64,000 nucleotides of DNA from Bradyrhizobium sp. CCBAU 53351 (GCF_015291745.1 NZ_CP030059.1:124001-188000); one strand, 5' to 3'; shown: positions 24,371 to 34,085, counted from the first letter of the stretch. The notes: generated from the letters alone by a model not told the origin. Numbers and translations: made by a program.

Positions 24371-24474
24371 TGTCATGCCCCGGCTTGACCGGGGCATCCA
24401 GTACGCCGCGGCCTATCGAGTAAACCGCTGCCGTCTCGGAGTACTGGATCGCCCGATCAAGTCGGGCGATGACA
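24371..24474. repeat. Palindromic intergenic repeat, about 104 bp
   Basis: The ends are TGTCAT and ATGACA. Nested inside are ATGCCCCGG / CCGGGGCAT, CCAGTAC / GTACTGG and TCGCCCGA / TCGGGCGA inverted pairs, so the whole element can fold into a long branched structure. It belongs to the same general type as 25358-25463 and 53071-53170. Confidence 0.75.
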
Positions 24475-24537
24475 CCGCTTTTGTGGCCACGCCTCATCAC
24501 CCTTGATTTCTCCACTCATTCCCGCAATCTCGCGCGC

Positions 24538-25335
24538 ATGACAAACATGCCTTTCTTCACCCGCGACGGCGACACATTCCATCCGACGGAAGTCGCGAAC
24601 GGTCCATGGGATCCGAAATCGCTGCATGGTCGCGTCATCGTCGGCCTGCTGGGCTTCGCCATCGAAGAGCGCCATTCCGGTCCCGACCTGGTGCCGGCGC
24701 GGCTCACCGTCGACATGTTTCGGCTGCCGACCATCGACAAGCCGATCGAGGTGACGACGCGCCTTGTGCGCGACGGGCTGCGCATCCGCGTGGTCGAGGC
24801 GGAATTCGTCTCCGGCGGCGTCAGCATGGCGCGCGCCTCCTGCCAGCTGCTGCGCAAGACGCAAAATCCCGACGGCAATGTCTGGTCGCCGCCGAACTGG
24901 GACGTGCCGAAGCCGTCAGACATTCCAAAACCTGCCGATCCCAGGCTCGGCATGAACGGCAAATGGACGACGCGCCCGATCGTCGGCCACATGGGCTCGC
25001 TCGGGCCGCGCCGGCTCTGGATGAGCGAGGTGCGCGAGCTCGTTGCCGGCGTCCCGATGACGCCGTTCGTCCACGTCGCCACCGGCGCCGATTTCGCAAG
25101 CCCCTTTGCCAATGCCGGCGACAAGGGTCTCGGCTACATCAACAGCGACGTGACGATCTATCTGCATCGCCTGCCGGTAACGGAGTGGATCGGTTTCGAG
25201 GTGGTGAACCATCAGGCGACCGACGGCGTCGCGATCGGCGAATGCTGGCTCTATGACGAAGCGGGCCCGATCGGCACCGCAACGGTCGCCGCGCTGGCGC
25301 AGCGCAAGCCGATGGCGAATCCGTCGAAGCGGTAG
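24538..25335 (+). CDS. Acyl-CoA thioesterase-like (double hotdog) protein
   Basis: A 265-residue protein with two hotdog halves. The first includes GPWDPKSLHGRVIVGLLGFAIEE and PARLTVDMFRLPTIDKPIEVTTRLVRDG; the second includes INSDVTIYLHRLPVTEWIGFEV and GVAIGECWLYDEAGPIGTATVAAL. This matches TesB-like thioesterase-superfamily proteins, which hydrolyse acyl-CoA esters; the substrate is unknown. The start MTNMPFFTRDGDTF is chosen because the longer frame is encoded by the upstream repeat region. It lies between two intergenic palindromic repeats. Confidence 0.8.
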   Translation: MTNMPFFTRDGDTFHPTEVANGPWDPKSLHGRVIVGLLGFAIEERHSGPDLVPARLTVDMFRLPTIDKPIEVTTRLVRDGLRIRVVEAEFVSGGVSMARASCQLLRKTQNPDGNVWSPPNWDVPKPSDIPKPADPRLGMNGKWTTRPIVGHMGSLGPRRLWMSEVRELVAGVPMTPFVHVATGADFASPFANAGDKGLGYINSDVTIYLHRLPVTEWIGFEVVNHQATDGVAIGECWLYDEAGPIGTATVAALAQRKPMANPSKR

Positions 25336-25357
25336 GGAGCGCGCGCCTTTCTCCGCT

Positions 25358-25463
25358 CGTCATTCCGGGATACGCCGTCAGGCGCAGACCCGGAATCCAT
25401 CGGGCTACAGGCCCGGAGGAGAAATGGATTCCGGGTTCGCGCTTCGCGCGCCCCGGCATGACG
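25358..25463. repeat. Palindromic intergenic repeat, about 106 bp
   Basis: The termini CGTCATTCCGGG and CCCGGCATGACG differ by one base from a perfect inverted pair. An inner CCCGGAATCCAT / ATGGATTCCGGG pair is also present. It is the same family as the element at 53071-53170. Confidence 0.75.
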
Positions 25464-25464
25464 G

Positions 25465-25932
25465 TCAGGTGAGATGCCGCTGCATCTCCGGCCGCTGCTT
25501 CAATTCCATGCCCTGCTTGGCGACGATCTTCGCGATTCTTTCCGGCGCGAACTTCAGATCGACGAACGCCGGCGCCGTGTTGGCGACCTCGTGATAGCTG
25601 ACGATCTGCCCCTCACGAAGCGTCATGATCGCCACGCCCTCGAACATCGCACGCGCACCATTCGCTTCCGGCAGCGTCGAGCGATAGCTGAAGGTGTACC
25701 GCGCATAGAGCGTGGCGCCGTCAGTGACGGGGTCATGCATGTCCCAGCGAAAATCGGTCGCCGTGCGATAGAACCAGTCGTCGATCATCGCGGCGATCTT
25801 TTCGCGGCCTGCGAAGGCGCCGTAGAAGACGTCGTGATAGACGCCGTCCTCGGTGAAGAGCTCGGCAAAGGCGCGGCCGTTGCGTTGCTCGACGGCGTCG
25901 CAGAAAGCGCGCAGCATGGCGATGGTGGTCAT
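25465..25932 (-). CDS. NTF2/SnoaL-like domain protein
   Basis: A 155-residue protein starting MTTIAMLRAFCDAVEQRNGR. The cone-shaped alpha+beta NTF2-like fold is suggested by AFAELFTEDGVYHDVFYGAFAGREKIAAMIDDWFYRTATDFRWDMHDPV and VAIMTLREGQIVSYHEV. Members include isomerases, hydratases and ligand-binding proteins. The fit is closest to uncharacterised SnoaL-like proteins, so no substrate can be given. It lies 60 bp downstream of the alpha/beta hydrolase on the same strand, possibly one transcript. Confidence 0.78.
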   Translation of the reverse strand: MTTIAMLRAFCDAVEQRNGRAFAELFTEDGVYHDVFYGAFAGREKIAAMIDDWFYRTATDFRWDMHDPVTDGATLYARYTFSYRSTLPEANGARAMFEGVAIMTLREGQIVSYHEVANTAPAFVDLKFAPERIAKIVAKQGMELKQRPEMQRHLT

Positions 25933-25959
25933 CGTGTTATCCTCCCGGCGCTCTTCTTT

Positions 25960-25982
25960 CCCTCTCACCTTGTGGGAGAGGG
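25960..25982. repeat. Solitary hairpin of the CTTGT-loop family
   Basis: CCCTCTC-ACCTTGT-GGGAGAGGG forms a 7-bp stem with an ACCTTGTGG-type loop. It resembles the hairpins that flank the DUF559 gene at 30392 and 30811 and those in the element at 40204-40355. It lies between two minus-strand genes. Confidence 0.6.
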
Positions 25983-25992
25983 GGGAACAGTT

Positions 25993-26805
25993 TCACCCGA
26001 TCTCGGCCACCGCGGCAAGAATGCGCGCGATGTCTTGCGGGCGGGAGAGGCGGTGGTCGCCGTCCTGGATCATGGTCAGCACGACGTCGTCGGCCGGCAG
26101 ACGGTGCGTCAGCGCGAAGGCGTGCTGCCAGGGCACATCCGGGTCCTGGGCGCCCTGCAGGATGCGAACCGGGCAGCCGAGATCGATGGCGCTGCCGAGC
26201 ACGAGATGGTTGCGCCCCTCCTCGATCAGCTTCCGCGTGATCGGATAGGGCGAGCCGTCGCCATAGTCCGACGGCCGCATCCAGACGCCCTTGGTCTCGA
26301 TCTCCTGCTTCGCAGCAGGCGAAAAATTCTTCCACATCAGCTCTTCGGTGAAATCGGGCGCCGGCGCGATCAGCACGAGCCCCGCAAGCGAGGCCTTGGC
26401 TTGTTGTTTCTCCTGCCGCTTCTTGATCTCGCGCGCGAGCAACAGCGCCATCCAGCCGCCCATGGAGGAGCCGATCAGAACCTGCGGCCCCTCGCAAAAG
26501 CGCCCGAACACCGCGACGCTGTCCTCGAGCCAACTGCCGATGGTTCCATCGGCGAAATCGCCGCCGGATTCGCCGTGACCGGAATAGTCGAACCGGACGA
26601 TGGCGCGGCCGTGATCCCGGGCCCAGGCATCCAGTGCCAAGGCCTTGCCGCCCTGCATGTCCGACTTGAATCCGCCCAACCAGACCAGGCCAGGCCCCGA
26701 GACATGGTCCTTCCCGGCACGGCGGCGCACCGCGATCCTGCGTGCGGACGGCCCCTCGCCCACGTTGATGAAGTCGGGCACGGCATCGGGAATTGCTGAA
26801 GTCAT
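25993..26805 (-). CDS. Alpha/beta hydrolase
   Basis: A 270-residue serine hydrolase. The nucleophile elbow is LIGSSMGGWMALLLA, preceded by the oxyanion-region pattern LVWLGGFKSDMQGGKALALDAWARDHGRAIVRFDYSGHGES. A late acidic residue (GAQDPDVPWQHAFAL) and His (DGDHRLSRPQD) complete a catalytic triad. It resembles palmitoyl-protein thioesterase/ABHD10-type hydrolases of alphaproteobacteria; the substrate is unknown. The start MTSAIPDAVPDFINVGEG is chosen over an upstream Met without conservation. It is divergent from infC. Confidence 0.85.
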   Translation of the reverse strand: MTSAIPDAVPDFINVGEGPSARRIAVRRRAGKDHVSGPGLVWLGGFKSDMQGGKALALDAWARDHGRAIVRFDYSGHGESGGDFADGTIGSWLEDSVAVFGRFCEGPQVLIGSSMGGWMALLLAREIKKRQEKQQAKASLAGLVLIAPAPDFTEELMWKNFSPAAKQEIETKGVWMRPSDYGDGSPYPITRKLIEEGRNHLVLGSAIDLGCPVRILQGAQDPDVPWQHAFALTHRLPADDVVLTMIQDGDHRLSRPQDIARILAAVAEIG

Positions 26806-27054
26806 GGAACGTTTACTCTGGCTGTGCGGTTTGAGCTGTCCGGGGTGCCTCCTGCGACGCAACCGGGATGCGGCTGCGCCCTTTGGGACGCTTGCGGAAC
26901 AGACGCAAGGTGTCTATGTCGGTCAGCGTGCCCGGGCGTGGCCAAAATACCTCGCATTTGAGGGTTTTTCGCGTCCCGCACGAGCGACTTGCTTGCCGGC
27001 AACCGCGACTTCCTTCAAGATGGCCGCTTCTTTCACAACTTTGGAGAACCACCC

Positions 27055-27594
27055 ATTCGCCGTCCTAATAAAGCTCCGCCCGCTGCCAGCAAAGACGGGC
27101 CGCGCATCAATGATGATATCCGCAATGCGCAGATCCAGCTGATCGACGCGGCCGGTGACAACAAAGGCACCGTCGAGACAGTTATGGCAATCCGCATGGC
27201 TCAGGAAGCCGGCATGGATCTTGTCGAGATCTCGCCGAACGTCAGCCCTCCCGTCTGCAAAATTATGGACTACGGGAAGTACAAGTATTCGGCACAGAAG
27301 AAAGCCGCCGAAGCCCGCAAGCGGCAGAAGACCGTCGAGATCAAGGAGATCAAGCTCCGCCCGATGATCGACGATCACGATTACGACGTGAAGATGCGCG
27401 CGATGCAGCGGTTCTTCGAAGAGGGCGACAAGGTCAAGATCACGCTGCGCTATCGCGGCCGCGAAATGGCGCACCAGGAGATCGGCACCAAGTTGCTGGA
27501 CAAGATCAAGACCGACGTGGCCGAACTCGCCAAGGTCGAGCAGGACGCGCGATTCGAGGGCCGCCAGGTCGTCATGGTGCTGGCGCCACGCTGA
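27055..27594 (+). CDS. infC: Translation initiation factor IF-3 (AUU start)
   Basis: IF-3 binds the 30S subunit, prevents premature 50S joining and checks start-codon pairing. The 179-residue product has the N-domain [20 protein letters not shown]...[27 protein letters not shown], a Lys-rich linker and the C-domain [21 protein letters not shown]...VMVLAPR. I start it at ATT 27055 ([15 protein letters not shown]): GGAGAA sits 7 nt upstream and the length then matches E. coli IF-3 (180), where an AUU start allows self-regulation. An ATG 66 bp upstream lacks conservation. A strong terminator follows. Confidence 0.95.
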   Translation: MRRPNKAPPAASKDGPRINDDIRNAQIQLIDAAGDNKGTVETVMAIRMAQEAGMDLVEISPNVSPPVCKIMDYGKYKYSAQKKAAEARKRQKTVEIKEIKLRPMIDDHDYDVKMRAMQRFFEEGDKVKITLRYRGREMAHQEIGTKLLDKIKTDVAELAKVEQDARFEGRQVVMVLAPR

Positions 27595-27623
27595 TTCCAG
27601 CACGTTAGGACGTTAAGAGGTTC

Positions 27624-27660
27624 AACGGCCCGTCCGGATTTCCGGCGGGCCGTTTTGTTT
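27624..27660 (+). terminator. Intrinsic terminator after infC
   Basis: A long stem AACGGCCCG-T-CCGG / CCGG-CGGGCCGTT with an ATTT loop is followed by TTGTTTTGG, giving a clear rho-independent terminator 30 bp after the infC stop. It separates infC from the convergent secreted-protein gene and from rpmI-rplT. Confidence 0.85.
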
Positions 27661-27739
27661 TGGCCAAGGTGCAGGCCGCGAGCGCTGCTGCACCTCGCTC
27701 GCTTGCGGGAGAGGGAGCGCACCGAGCGTCTGACGACAG

Positions 27740-28144
27740 CTAGGTCCGTGTCGCCTGCCAGGTGCCGCTGCAGGCGTCGCCGGAAATGACGCCCTTCCAC
27801 GAGCCGGCGCCGTTGACCCCGGCGAGCCGGCCGCCACCGTTGGCATGCGACGCGCCGACCGAGACCTGGACCGCGACCGCGCCGCCGCGCCTGACCGTGC
27901 CGGAGACCCGGCCGCCGCCGGCGGACGAGACCCGGCTGCCCGTGACGGTGAAGGGCACGCTGTAGCCCGAGCTGCAATTGCCCCTCGTGGTGGCGAAGGT
28001 GACATTCCAGGTGCCGTCATAGCCGCCGGCACGGGCATCGGCGGTCGATGGCAGCGCGGCCGTGGCCAGCACAGCGAGCAGCGCCAGATGGCGCGGGCGG
28101 GCGAAACCGGTCAGAGACGAAAGCAATTGGGAAAAATGGGCCAT
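27740..28144 (-). CDS. Small secreted protein, unknown
   Basis: A 134-residue protein starting MAHFSQLLSSLTGFARPRHL with AGGA 7 nt upstream. The signal peptide is cut near TADARAGG. The mature part (YDGTWNVTFATTRGNCSSGYSVPFTVTGSRVSSAGGGRVSG...GVISGDACSGTWQATR) has a GTW...C...C...GTW pattern with two Cys that probably form a disulfide, like small beta-barrel lipocalin-like periplasmic proteins common in Bradyrhizobium. No function is known. The longer upstream frame is discarded because it overlaps the rpmI leader without conservation. Confidence 0.72.
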   Translation of the reverse strand: MAHFSQLLSSLTGFARPRHLALLAVLATAALPSTADARAGGYDGTWNVTFATTRGNCSSGYSVPFTVTGSRVSSAGGGRVSGTVRRGGAVAVQVSVGASHANGGGRLAGVNGAGSWKGVISGDACSGTWQATRT

Positions 28145-28367
28145 TGTGGTCCTGCTCCAGGCGACAAACTTGGACATGAGGGCAGCATTTCCGGATAGTC
28201 GCGGGGCGGGTTCCGGTGGTTCATCGTTGCCAATTGGCTTGTCCTCTGCCATAAGCCCAGCCTTCATCGCCCGGCTGATTAAGGGCTGCCGTGGCGGTGT
28301 TTCGTGCGGGTTTCGCGCTTGTTCGTAAAACCTGAGCACAATCAACGCTCTAACGAGCATTTTTGAC

Positions 28368-28401
28368 GGCCAGCCGCCTTCGCGGGCGGAACTCTGTGGC
28401 C
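28368..28401 (+). other. Stem-loop in the rpmI leader
   Basis: An outer GGCCA / TGGCC pair encloses an inner CCGCC / GGGCGG stem, ending 14 bp upstream of the rpmI start and just before its AGGAGAG ribosome site. It could serve autogenous control by L20, as known in other bacteria. That role is inference; the structure itself is visible. Confidence 0.4.
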
Positions 28402-28415
28402 ATTAGGAGAGCCAA

Positions 28416-28616
28416 ATGCCCAAGCTGAAGACCAAATCGGGCGCTAAAAAGCGCTTCAAGGTGACTGCCACCGGCAAAGTGATGCACGCCCAGCGCGGCA
28501 AGCGTCACGGCATGATCAAGCGGACGAAGAAGCAGATCCGTCAGCTCCGCGGCACCCGCGTGCTGTTCAAGACCGACGGCGACAACGTCAAGAAGTACTT
28601 CTTGCCGAACGCCTGA
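28416..28616 (+). CDS. rpmI: 50S ribosomal protein L35
   Basis: A 66-residue, very basic protein: [20 protein letters not shown], then [20 protein letters not shown] and ending KKYFLPNA. This is the universal L35 pattern. An AGGAGAG site precedes the ATG. It sits upstream of rplT in the normal rpmI-rplT order with a 78-bp gap. Confidence 0.98.
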   Translation: MPKLKTKSGAKKRFKVTATGKVMHAQRGKRHGMIKRTKKQIRQLRGTRVLFKTDGDNVKKYFLPNA

Positions 28617-28694
28617 TCGCGTCCCCGATCATTGCCAACCGTGCCGCATCTCGCGGCAATCCGATAACCAAAGTCATCTCTGAAGGATTTCGTC

Positions 28695-29054
28695 ATGTCT
28701 CGCGTCAAACGCGGTGTGACCGCCCACGCCAAGCACAAGAAAGTCTACAAGGCCGCCAAGGGCTTCTACGGCCGCCGCAAGAACACCATCCGCGCCGCCA
28801 AGCCGGCGGTCGAGAAGGCGATGCAGTACGCCTTCCGTGACCGCAAGCGCAAGAAGCGGACGTTCCGCGCGCTCTGGATCCAGCGCATCAACGCTGCCGT
28901 CCGTCCGTTCGGCATGACCTACAGCCGGTTTATCGACGGCATGGCCAAGTCCGGGATCACCGTGGACCGCAAGGTGCTGTCGGATCTGGCGGTCAACGAG
29001 CCCGCCGCGTTCCAGGCGATCGCCGAGAAGGCCAAAGCCGCGCTGGCGGCCTGA
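28695..29054 (+). CDS. rplT: 50S ribosomal protein L20
   Basis: A 119-residue protein beginning [20 protein letters not shown], with the conserved [36 protein letters not shown] segment and C-terminal domain [21 protein letters not shown]. It binds 23S rRNA early in 50S assembly and in many bacteria represses its own operon. It is followed by about 220 bp containing GC-rich palindromes before pheS. Confidence 0.98.
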   Translation: MSRVKRGVTAHAKHKKVYKAAKGFYGRRKNTIRAAKPAVEKAMQYAFRDRKRKKRTFRALWIQRINAAVRPFGMTYSRFIDGMAKSGITVDRKVLSDLAVNEPAAFQAIAEKAKAALAA

Positions 29055-29276
29055 TACCGGCGCAAGCCGTCCTCCACTGTGCTCTGCGCAGCATTCAGCT
29101 TGTGATGGCCCCGGGCAGAGGCGCTTCTTGCGCCTTGATGCCCCGGCCGTCTCTCGCGCAAACACTTCTCCGACGTGGAAGCCCGGCGCATTTACGCGAA
29201 GACGCGCTTCGCGCTTCTGGGCCGGGCGTAACGGGCTAGGATCATCGGCTCAGCATCCTGGCCAAAAGGGATTGCC

Positions 29277-30359
29277 ATGACCGATCTTGCCCAGCTCCAA
29301 GCCCAGATCATCGCCGACATCGCCGCCGCCGCCGACGAGGGCGCGCTCGAAGCCGTGCGCGTCGCAGCCCTCGGCAAGAAGGGTTCGATCTCCGCGCTGC
29401 TCGCAACGCTCGGCAAGATGTCGCCGGACGAGCGCAAGTCGCAAGGGGCCGCGATCAACCAGGCCAAGGACGAAGTCACCCAGGCGCTCGCGGCAAGGCG
29501 CGACGTCCTGAAATCGGCGGCGCTCGATGCGCGGCTGGCGTCCGAGACCGTCGACGTCACGCTGCCGCTGCGCGAGGCTCAGGCCGAAGCCGGCCGCATC
29601 CATCCGCTGAGCCAGGTCTGGGACGAGCTGACCACGATCTTCGCCGACATGGGATTCTCGGTGGCCGAAGGTCCTGACATCGAGACCGACGATTACAACT
29701 TCACCAAGCTGAATTTCCCGGAAGGCCATCCCGCGCGCGAGATGCACGACACGTTCTTCTTCCATCCGAAGGAGGACGGCTCGCGCATGCTGCTGCGGAC
29801 CCACACCTCGCCGGTGCAGGTGCGCACCATGCTGAGCCAGAAGCCGCCGATCCGCGTGATCTGCCCGGGCCGTACCTACCGCATCGATTCGGACGCGACC
29901 CACACGCCGCAATTCCACCAGGTCGAAGGCCTCGTCATCGACAAGACCTCGCATCTCGGCCACCTCAAATGGATCCTGCACGAATTCTGCAAGGCGTTCT
30001 TCGAGGTCGACCACATCAACATGCGCTTCCGGCCCTCGTTCTTCCCGTTCACCGAGCCGTCGCTGGAAGTCGACATCCAGTGCCGCCGCGACAAGGGCGA
30101 GATCCGCTTCGGCGAGGGCGAGGACTGGCTCGAGATCCTCGGCTGCGGCATGGTGCATCCGAACGTGCTGCGCGCCTGCGGCATCGATCCCGACGAGTAC
30201 CAGGGCTTCGCCTGGGGCATGGGCATCGACCGCATCGCCATGCTGAAATACGGCATCGCCGATTTGCGCCAGCTGTTCGACAGCGACGTCCGCTGGCTGA
30301 GCCATTACGGGTTCAAGCCGCTGGAGGTGCCGACGCTGGCTGGGGGGTTGAGCACGTGA
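29277..30359 (+). CDS. pheS: Phenylalanyl-tRNA synthetase alpha subunit
   Basis: The 360-residue catalytic subunit of the alpha2-beta2 enzyme that charges tRNA-Phe. The N-terminal coiled-coil (about 1-85) binds tRNA. Class II motif 2 is visible as [12 protein letters not shown]...[10 protein letters not shown] and motif 3 as [22 protein letters not shown]. The phenylalanine-binding region [19 protein letters not shown] is present. The normal partner pheT lies 548 bp downstream instead of adjacent, because a DUF559 element separates the two genes. Confidence 0.97.
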   Translation: MTDLAQLQAQIIADIAAAADEGALEAVRVAALGKKGSISALLATLGKMSPDERKSQGAAINQAKDEVTQALAARRDVLKSAALDARLASETVDVTLPLREAQAEAGRIHPLSQVWDELTTIFADMGFSVAEGPDIETDDYNFTKLNFPEGHPAREMHDTFFFHPKEDGSRMLLRTHTSPVQVRTMLSQKPPIRVICPGRTYRIDSDATHTPQFHQVEGLVIDKTSHLGHLKWILHEFCKAFFEVDHINMRFRPSFFPFTEPSLEVDIQCRRDKGEIRFGEGEDWLEILGCGMVHPNVLRACGIDPDEYQGFAWGMGIDRIAMLKYGIADLRQLFDSDVRWLSHYGFKPLEVPTLAGGLST

Positions 30360-30391
30360 TGGCTGTGATTGGCCATACGAAAGCTCTCTCC

Positions 30392-30850
30392 GTTCCCTCC
30401 CCCCTTGTGGGGGAGGGTCAGGGAGGGGGGTAGCCGCGGATGCCGCACGCAGTTGTGAGCGAGCGTCAGCGCAGCAAGGCGAAGGATCTTCGCCGAGCGA
30501 TGACGCGCGCCGAAACACTGCTGTGGCGTTACTTGAAAGCTAACCGCATGGATGGCGTTGGGATCCGTCGCCAGACGCCGATCGGAAACTACATCGCTGA
30601 CTTCGTGTGCTTCTCCTCAAAGCTCATCATCGAACTCGATGGAGAATCCCACAATTTCGAGGAACGTCAGAAGAAGGACGAGCGTCGTGACGCGTTCTTC
30701 GCAGCTGAGGGCTTTCAGGTCCTGCGCTTCAACAACGATCAGGTGATGACGAACCTTGAGGGAGTTGTTGAGGCAATTCGCCAGGCAGCTTCCGCCGGAG
30801 CCCGCGGCTCACCCCCCTCCCTGACCCTCCCCCACAAGGGGGGAGGGAAC
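30392..30850. mobile_element. DUF559 gene enclosed by long perfect inverted repeats
   Basis: Left (30392-30431) and right (30811-30850) 40-bp repeats are exact inverse complements. Allowing one inserted base they extend to 30392-30439 and 30802-30850. Each is itself a hairpin (CCCTCCCCC-CTTGT-GGGGGAGGG). The DUF559 start codon is the first base after the left repeat, and its C-terminus is encoded by the right repeat. The unit sits between pheS and pheT. No target-site duplication is evident. It resembles a REPIN-type or non-autonomous-transposon architecture with an endonuclease-like gene inside. Confidence 0.75.
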
Positions 30851-30910
30851 ACTGGCACCGACCAAGATCAATTCGTAAACACCGACAAGAGCCGAGGCAC
30901 ACAGCCATGA
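30440..30910 (+). CDS. DUF559 domain protein (Vsr/endonuclease-like fold)
   Basis: A 156-residue protein. The DUF559 core spans about residues 10-115: [53 protein letters not shown] and [25 protein letters not shown]. The D-x(n)-ExD-type acidic residues (IADFVCF...IIELDG) match the PD-(D/E)xK/Vsr-like nuclease fold, so single-strand or site-specific nicking is plausible but unproven. The last about 35 residues ([14 protein letters not shown]...) are translated from the right inverted repeat and look non-functional. The stop overlaps the pheT start (ATGA), so it may be translated as part of the pheS-pheT message. Confidence 0.88.
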   Translation: MPHAVVSERQRSKAKDLRRAMTRAETLLWRYLKANRMDGVGIRRQTPIGNYIADFVCFSSKLIIELDGESHNFEERQKKDERRDAFFAAEGFQVLRFNNDQVMTNLEGVVEAIRQAASAGARGSPPSLTLPHKGGGNTGTDQDQFVNTDKSRGTQP

Positions 30911-33315
30911 AATTCACCCTCTCCTGGCTGAAGGATCATCTCGAGACTGACGAGCCGCTCGACAGGCTTGCCGAGAAGCTCACCATGATCGGACTCGAGG
31001 TCGAGAACATCGAGGACAAGGCGAAGGCGCTCAAGCCCTTCACCATTGCGAAGGTGATTTCCGCCGAGCAGCATCCGAATGCGGATCGTTTACGCGTCTG
31101 CATGGTCGACACCGGCGACGGTGGCGCGCCGGTGCAGGTCGTGTGCGGCGCGCCGAATGCGCGTGCGGGTCTGGTCAGCGTGTTCTCTCCGCCCGGCACC
31201 TACATCCCCGGCAAGGACATCACGCTGGGCGTCGGCACCATCAGAGGCGTCGAGAGCCGCGGCATGCTGTGCTCGGCGGCCGAGCTGCAGATCTCCAACG
31301 ATCATGACGGCATCATGGAATTGCCGGCGGATGCGCCGATCGGCGCAGGTTACGCCGAATGGGCGGCGCTCGGCGATCCCGTGGTCGAGATCAATTTGAC
31401 GCCGAACCGGCAGGACTGCACCGGCGTGCACGGCATCGCGCGCGACCTCGCCGCCGCCGACATGGGCAAGTTCAAGGACCCGACCATCAAGCCGATCAAG
31501 GGCGAATTCCCCTGTCCTGTGAAAGTCACGGTTGAGGACACCTCGCTCTGTCCGGGCTTCGCGCTTCGCCTCGTGCGCGGAGTCAAGAACGGGCCGTCGC
31601 CGGAATGGCTGCAGAAGCGGCTGACGGCGATCGGCCTGCGTCCGATCAACGCGCTGGTCGACATCACCAACTTCATGACCTACGACCGCGCGCGTCCGCT
31701 GCACGTGTTCGACGCCAAGAAGGTGAAGGGCAATCTCGTCGTACGCCGCGCGCGCGAGGGCGAGAGCCTGCTGGCGCTCGACGGCCGCACCTACAATCTC
31801 GATCCCGCGATTTGCGTGATCGCGGACGAGCATGGCGTCGAATCGCTGGCCGGCATCATGGGCGGCGAGGCCTCGGGCTGCGACGAGACCACCACCGACG
31901 TGCTGATCGAATCGGCGCTGTGGAACGAGATCAACATCGCGCAGACCGGCCGCAAGCTCGGCATCAATTCCGATGCGCGCTACCGTTTCGAGCGCGGCGT
32001 CGATCCGGCCTTCATGGTGCCCGGCCTGGAGCTTGCGACGAAACTCGTGACGGAGATGTGCGGCGGCGCGCCGTCCGAGACCGTCGTGGTCGGCAAATCC
32101 TTCGGCGACGACCGCGTGATCGATTTCCCGGTCACCGAGGTGAAGCGTCTCTCCGGCATCGACGTGCCGCAAGCAGAGATGAAGCGCATCCTGACCCATC
32201 TCGGCTTCATGATGGCCGGCCCGGGGCCGGTCGTGAAGGTCGCTGTGCCGTCCTGGCGCTCCGACGTGCACGGCAAGGCCGACATCGTCGAGGAGATTGT
32301 CCGCATCTTCGGCGTCGACAAGGTCCCGATGACGCCGTTCGAGCGCGGCGAGGACGCGCGCAAGCCGGTGCTGACGCCGCTCCAGCTGCGCACGCGCCGG
32401 GCCAAGCGCGCGCTCGCGGGCCGCGGCATGGTGGAGGCGGTGACCTGGTCCTTCATCACCAAGAGCGCGGCACAGTTGTTCGGCGGCGGCCAGCGCGAGC
32501 TCGAGGTCGCCAACCCGATCGCGTCGGATCTCTCCGACATGCGCCCGACGCTGCTTGCGGGCCTGATCGCGGCGGCACAGGCGAACGCCAACCGCGGCGT
32601 GAACGATGTCGCGCTGTTCGAGGTCGGCCAGGTGTTCAAGGGCGATCGCCCGCAGGACCAGTTCATGGCCGCGAGCGGCGTCCGCCACGGCATTGCTTCG
32701 TCCGAAGGCCTGGGACGGCACTGGACCGGCTCGGCGCAGGCCGATGTGTTCGACGCCAAGGCTGATGCGCTGGCGGTGCTGGCAGCAAGCGGCGCGCCGA
32801 TGCAGGCGCTGCAGATCGTGTCCGGTGGACCGTCCTGGCTGCATCCGGGCCGCTCCGGCACCATCCAGATCGGGCCGCAGAACGTGCTCGGATATTTCGG
32901 CGAGGTGCATCCGCGCGCGCTCGAAGCGCTCGGCGCCGACGGCCCGCTTGTCGTGTTCGAGGTGATCCTGGACCGTATCCCGGAAGCGAAGAAGAAGCCG
33001 ACCCGCGCCAAGCCGCTGATCGAACTCTCGGCGTTCCAGCCGGTATCGCGCGACTTCGCCTTCATCGTCGATCGCACCGTGAAGACGGGCGACATCGTGC
33101 GCGCCGCGCAGGGTGTCGACAAGAAGCTCATCACCGGCGTCAACGTCTTCGACGTCTATGAGGGCAAGGGCATCGACGAGGCCAAGAAATCGATCGCGAT
33201 CGCGGTGACGCTCCAGCCGCGCGAGAAGACCCTGACCGATCAGGAGATCGACGCCGTCGCGGCGAAGATCGTCGCCGAGGTCACGAAGAAGACCGGCGGC
33301 ACGCTCCGCGGATGA
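30907..33315 (+). CDS. pheT: Phenylalanyl-tRNA synthetase beta subunit
   Basis: An 802-residue beta subunit. It has an N-terminal tRNA-binding OB domain ([21 protein letters not shown]), B3/B4 editing domain ([29 protein letters not shown]), B5 domain, a class II-like core and a C-terminal ferredoxin-fold anticodon-binding domain ([26 protein letters not shown]). The editing domain hydrolyses mischarged Tyr-tRNA-Phe. The first residues ([15 protein letters not shown]) fit the family start. The start codon overlaps the DUF559 stop by 4 bp, and its own stop overlaps the next gene. Confidence 0.97.
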   Translation: MKFTLSWLKDHLETDEPLDRLAEKLTMIGLEVENIEDKAKALKPFTIAKVISAEQHPNADRLRVCMVDTGDGGAPVQVVCGAPNARAGLVSVFSPPGTYIPGKDITLGVGTIRGVESRGMLCSAAELQISNDHDGIMELPADAPIGAGYAEWAALGDPVVEINLTPNRQDCTGVHGIARDLAAADMGKFKDPTIKPIKGEFPCPVKVTVEDTSLCPGFALRLVRGVKNGPSPEWLQKRLTAIGLRPINALVDITNFMTYDRARPLHVFDAKKVKGNLVVRRAREGESLLALDGRTYNLDPAICVIADEHGVESLAGIMGGEASGCDETTTDVLIESALWNEINIAQTGRKLGINSDARYRFERGVDPAFMVPGLELATKLVTEMCGGAPSETVVVGKSFGDDRVIDFPVTEVKRLSGIDVPQAEMKRILTHLGFMMAGPGPVVKVAVPSWRSDVHGKADIVEEIVRIFGVDKVPMTPFERGEDARKPVLTPLQLRTRRAKRALAGRGMVEAVTWSFITKSAAQLFGGGQRELEVANPIASDLSDMRPTLLAGLIAAAQANANRGVNDVALFEVGQVFKGDRPQDQFMAASGVRHGIASSEGLGRHWTGSAQADVFDAKADALAVLAASGAPMQALQIVSGGPSWLHPGRSGTIQIGPQNVLGYFGEVHPRALEALGADGPLVVFEVILDRIPEAKKKPTRAKPLIELSAFQPVSRDFAFIVDRTVKTGDIVRAAQGVDKKLITGVNVFDVYEGKGIDEAKKSIAIAVTLQPREKTLTDQEIDAVAAKIVAEVTKKTGGTLRG

Positions 33316-34085
33316 CGCTCGCTGATTTCCTCCCCAAGGACGTCAGCCTCACCATCGCGATGGCGCTCTGCGCCGTCGCTTTCGTTTCGGGCACCGCCCG
33401 CGGCTTCTCCGGCTTCGGTTCGGCGCTGATCTTCATGCCGCTCGCGAGCAGCATCGCGGCGCCGCGGCTCGTTGCGGCGCTCCTGCTCGTCATCGATTTC
33501 GTCTCGGCGGCGCCGCTGCTGCCGGACGCGTGGCGGAAGGCTGACCGCAAGGCCACCGCCGTGATCGTGCTGGGCGCGCTGGTCGGCGTCCCCGTCGGCA
33601 CCTATTTCCTCAGCGTGCTCGAGCCCGTCACCACGCGCTGGATCATCTCCTGCTTCGTCACCGCGCTCCTGCTTCTGCTGCTGTCGGGCTGGCGCTATCG
33701 CGGCAAGGACCATTCCTGGCTCTCGGTCGGCATCGGCGGGCTCTCCGGCTTCTGCAGCGGCCTCGCGCAGACCGGCGGCCCGCCGATCGTCGGCTATTGG
33801 CTCGGCCGACCGATCGCGCCGATCGTCGCGCGCGCCAACATCGTGCTGTTCTTCGGCGCCTCTGATTTCTTCTCGATGATCAGTTACGCGACCACGGGCC
33901 TGATCAGCCGCGAATCGCTGGTGCTCTCGCTGATCGTCGGCCCGGTCTATGCGATCGGCGTCGCGTTCGGCGCCTCGCTGTTCGGGCGCGCGAGCGAGAA
34001 GGTGTTTCGCGGGATTTGCTACGGACTGATTGCGTTGGCGGTGATTTTTGGATTACCGGCGCTGGACGGGGTGTTGCGCCGATAA
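33312..34085 (+). CDS. TauE/SafE family membrane permease
   Basis: A 257-residue protein with about eight transmembrane segments. The two TauE/SafE repeats are visible as [23 protein letters not shown] and [25 protein letters not shown]. The family exports sulfite, sulfoacetate or related organosulfur anions; the substrate here is unknown. Its ATG overlaps the pheT stop (ATGA), suggesting translational coupling, although no functional link to Phe-tRNA synthesis is evident. Confidence 0.87.
   Translation: MTLADFLPKDVSLTIAMALCAVAFVSGTARGFSGFGSALIFMPLASSIAAPRLVAALLLVIDFVSAAPLLPDAWRKADRKATAVIVLGALVGVPVGTYFLSVLEPVTTRWIISCFVTALLLLLLSGWRYRGKDHSWLSVGIGGLSGFCSGLAQTGGPPIVGYWLGRPIAPIVARANIVLFFGASDFFSMISYATTGLISRESLVLSLIVGPVYAIGVAFGASLFGRASEKVFRGICYGLIALAVIFGLPALDGVLRR

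Noticed and set aside
29055..29276. T-box or attenuator in front of pheS
   Set aside because: The gap contains GC-rich palindromic repeat-like sequence, but no T-box core and no short Phe-rich leader peptide was found.
31090..32910. 606-codon frame antisense to pheT
   Set aside because: Codon-bias shadow of pheT; composition (Arg/His/Ala/Gly) and lack of motifs argue against a gene.
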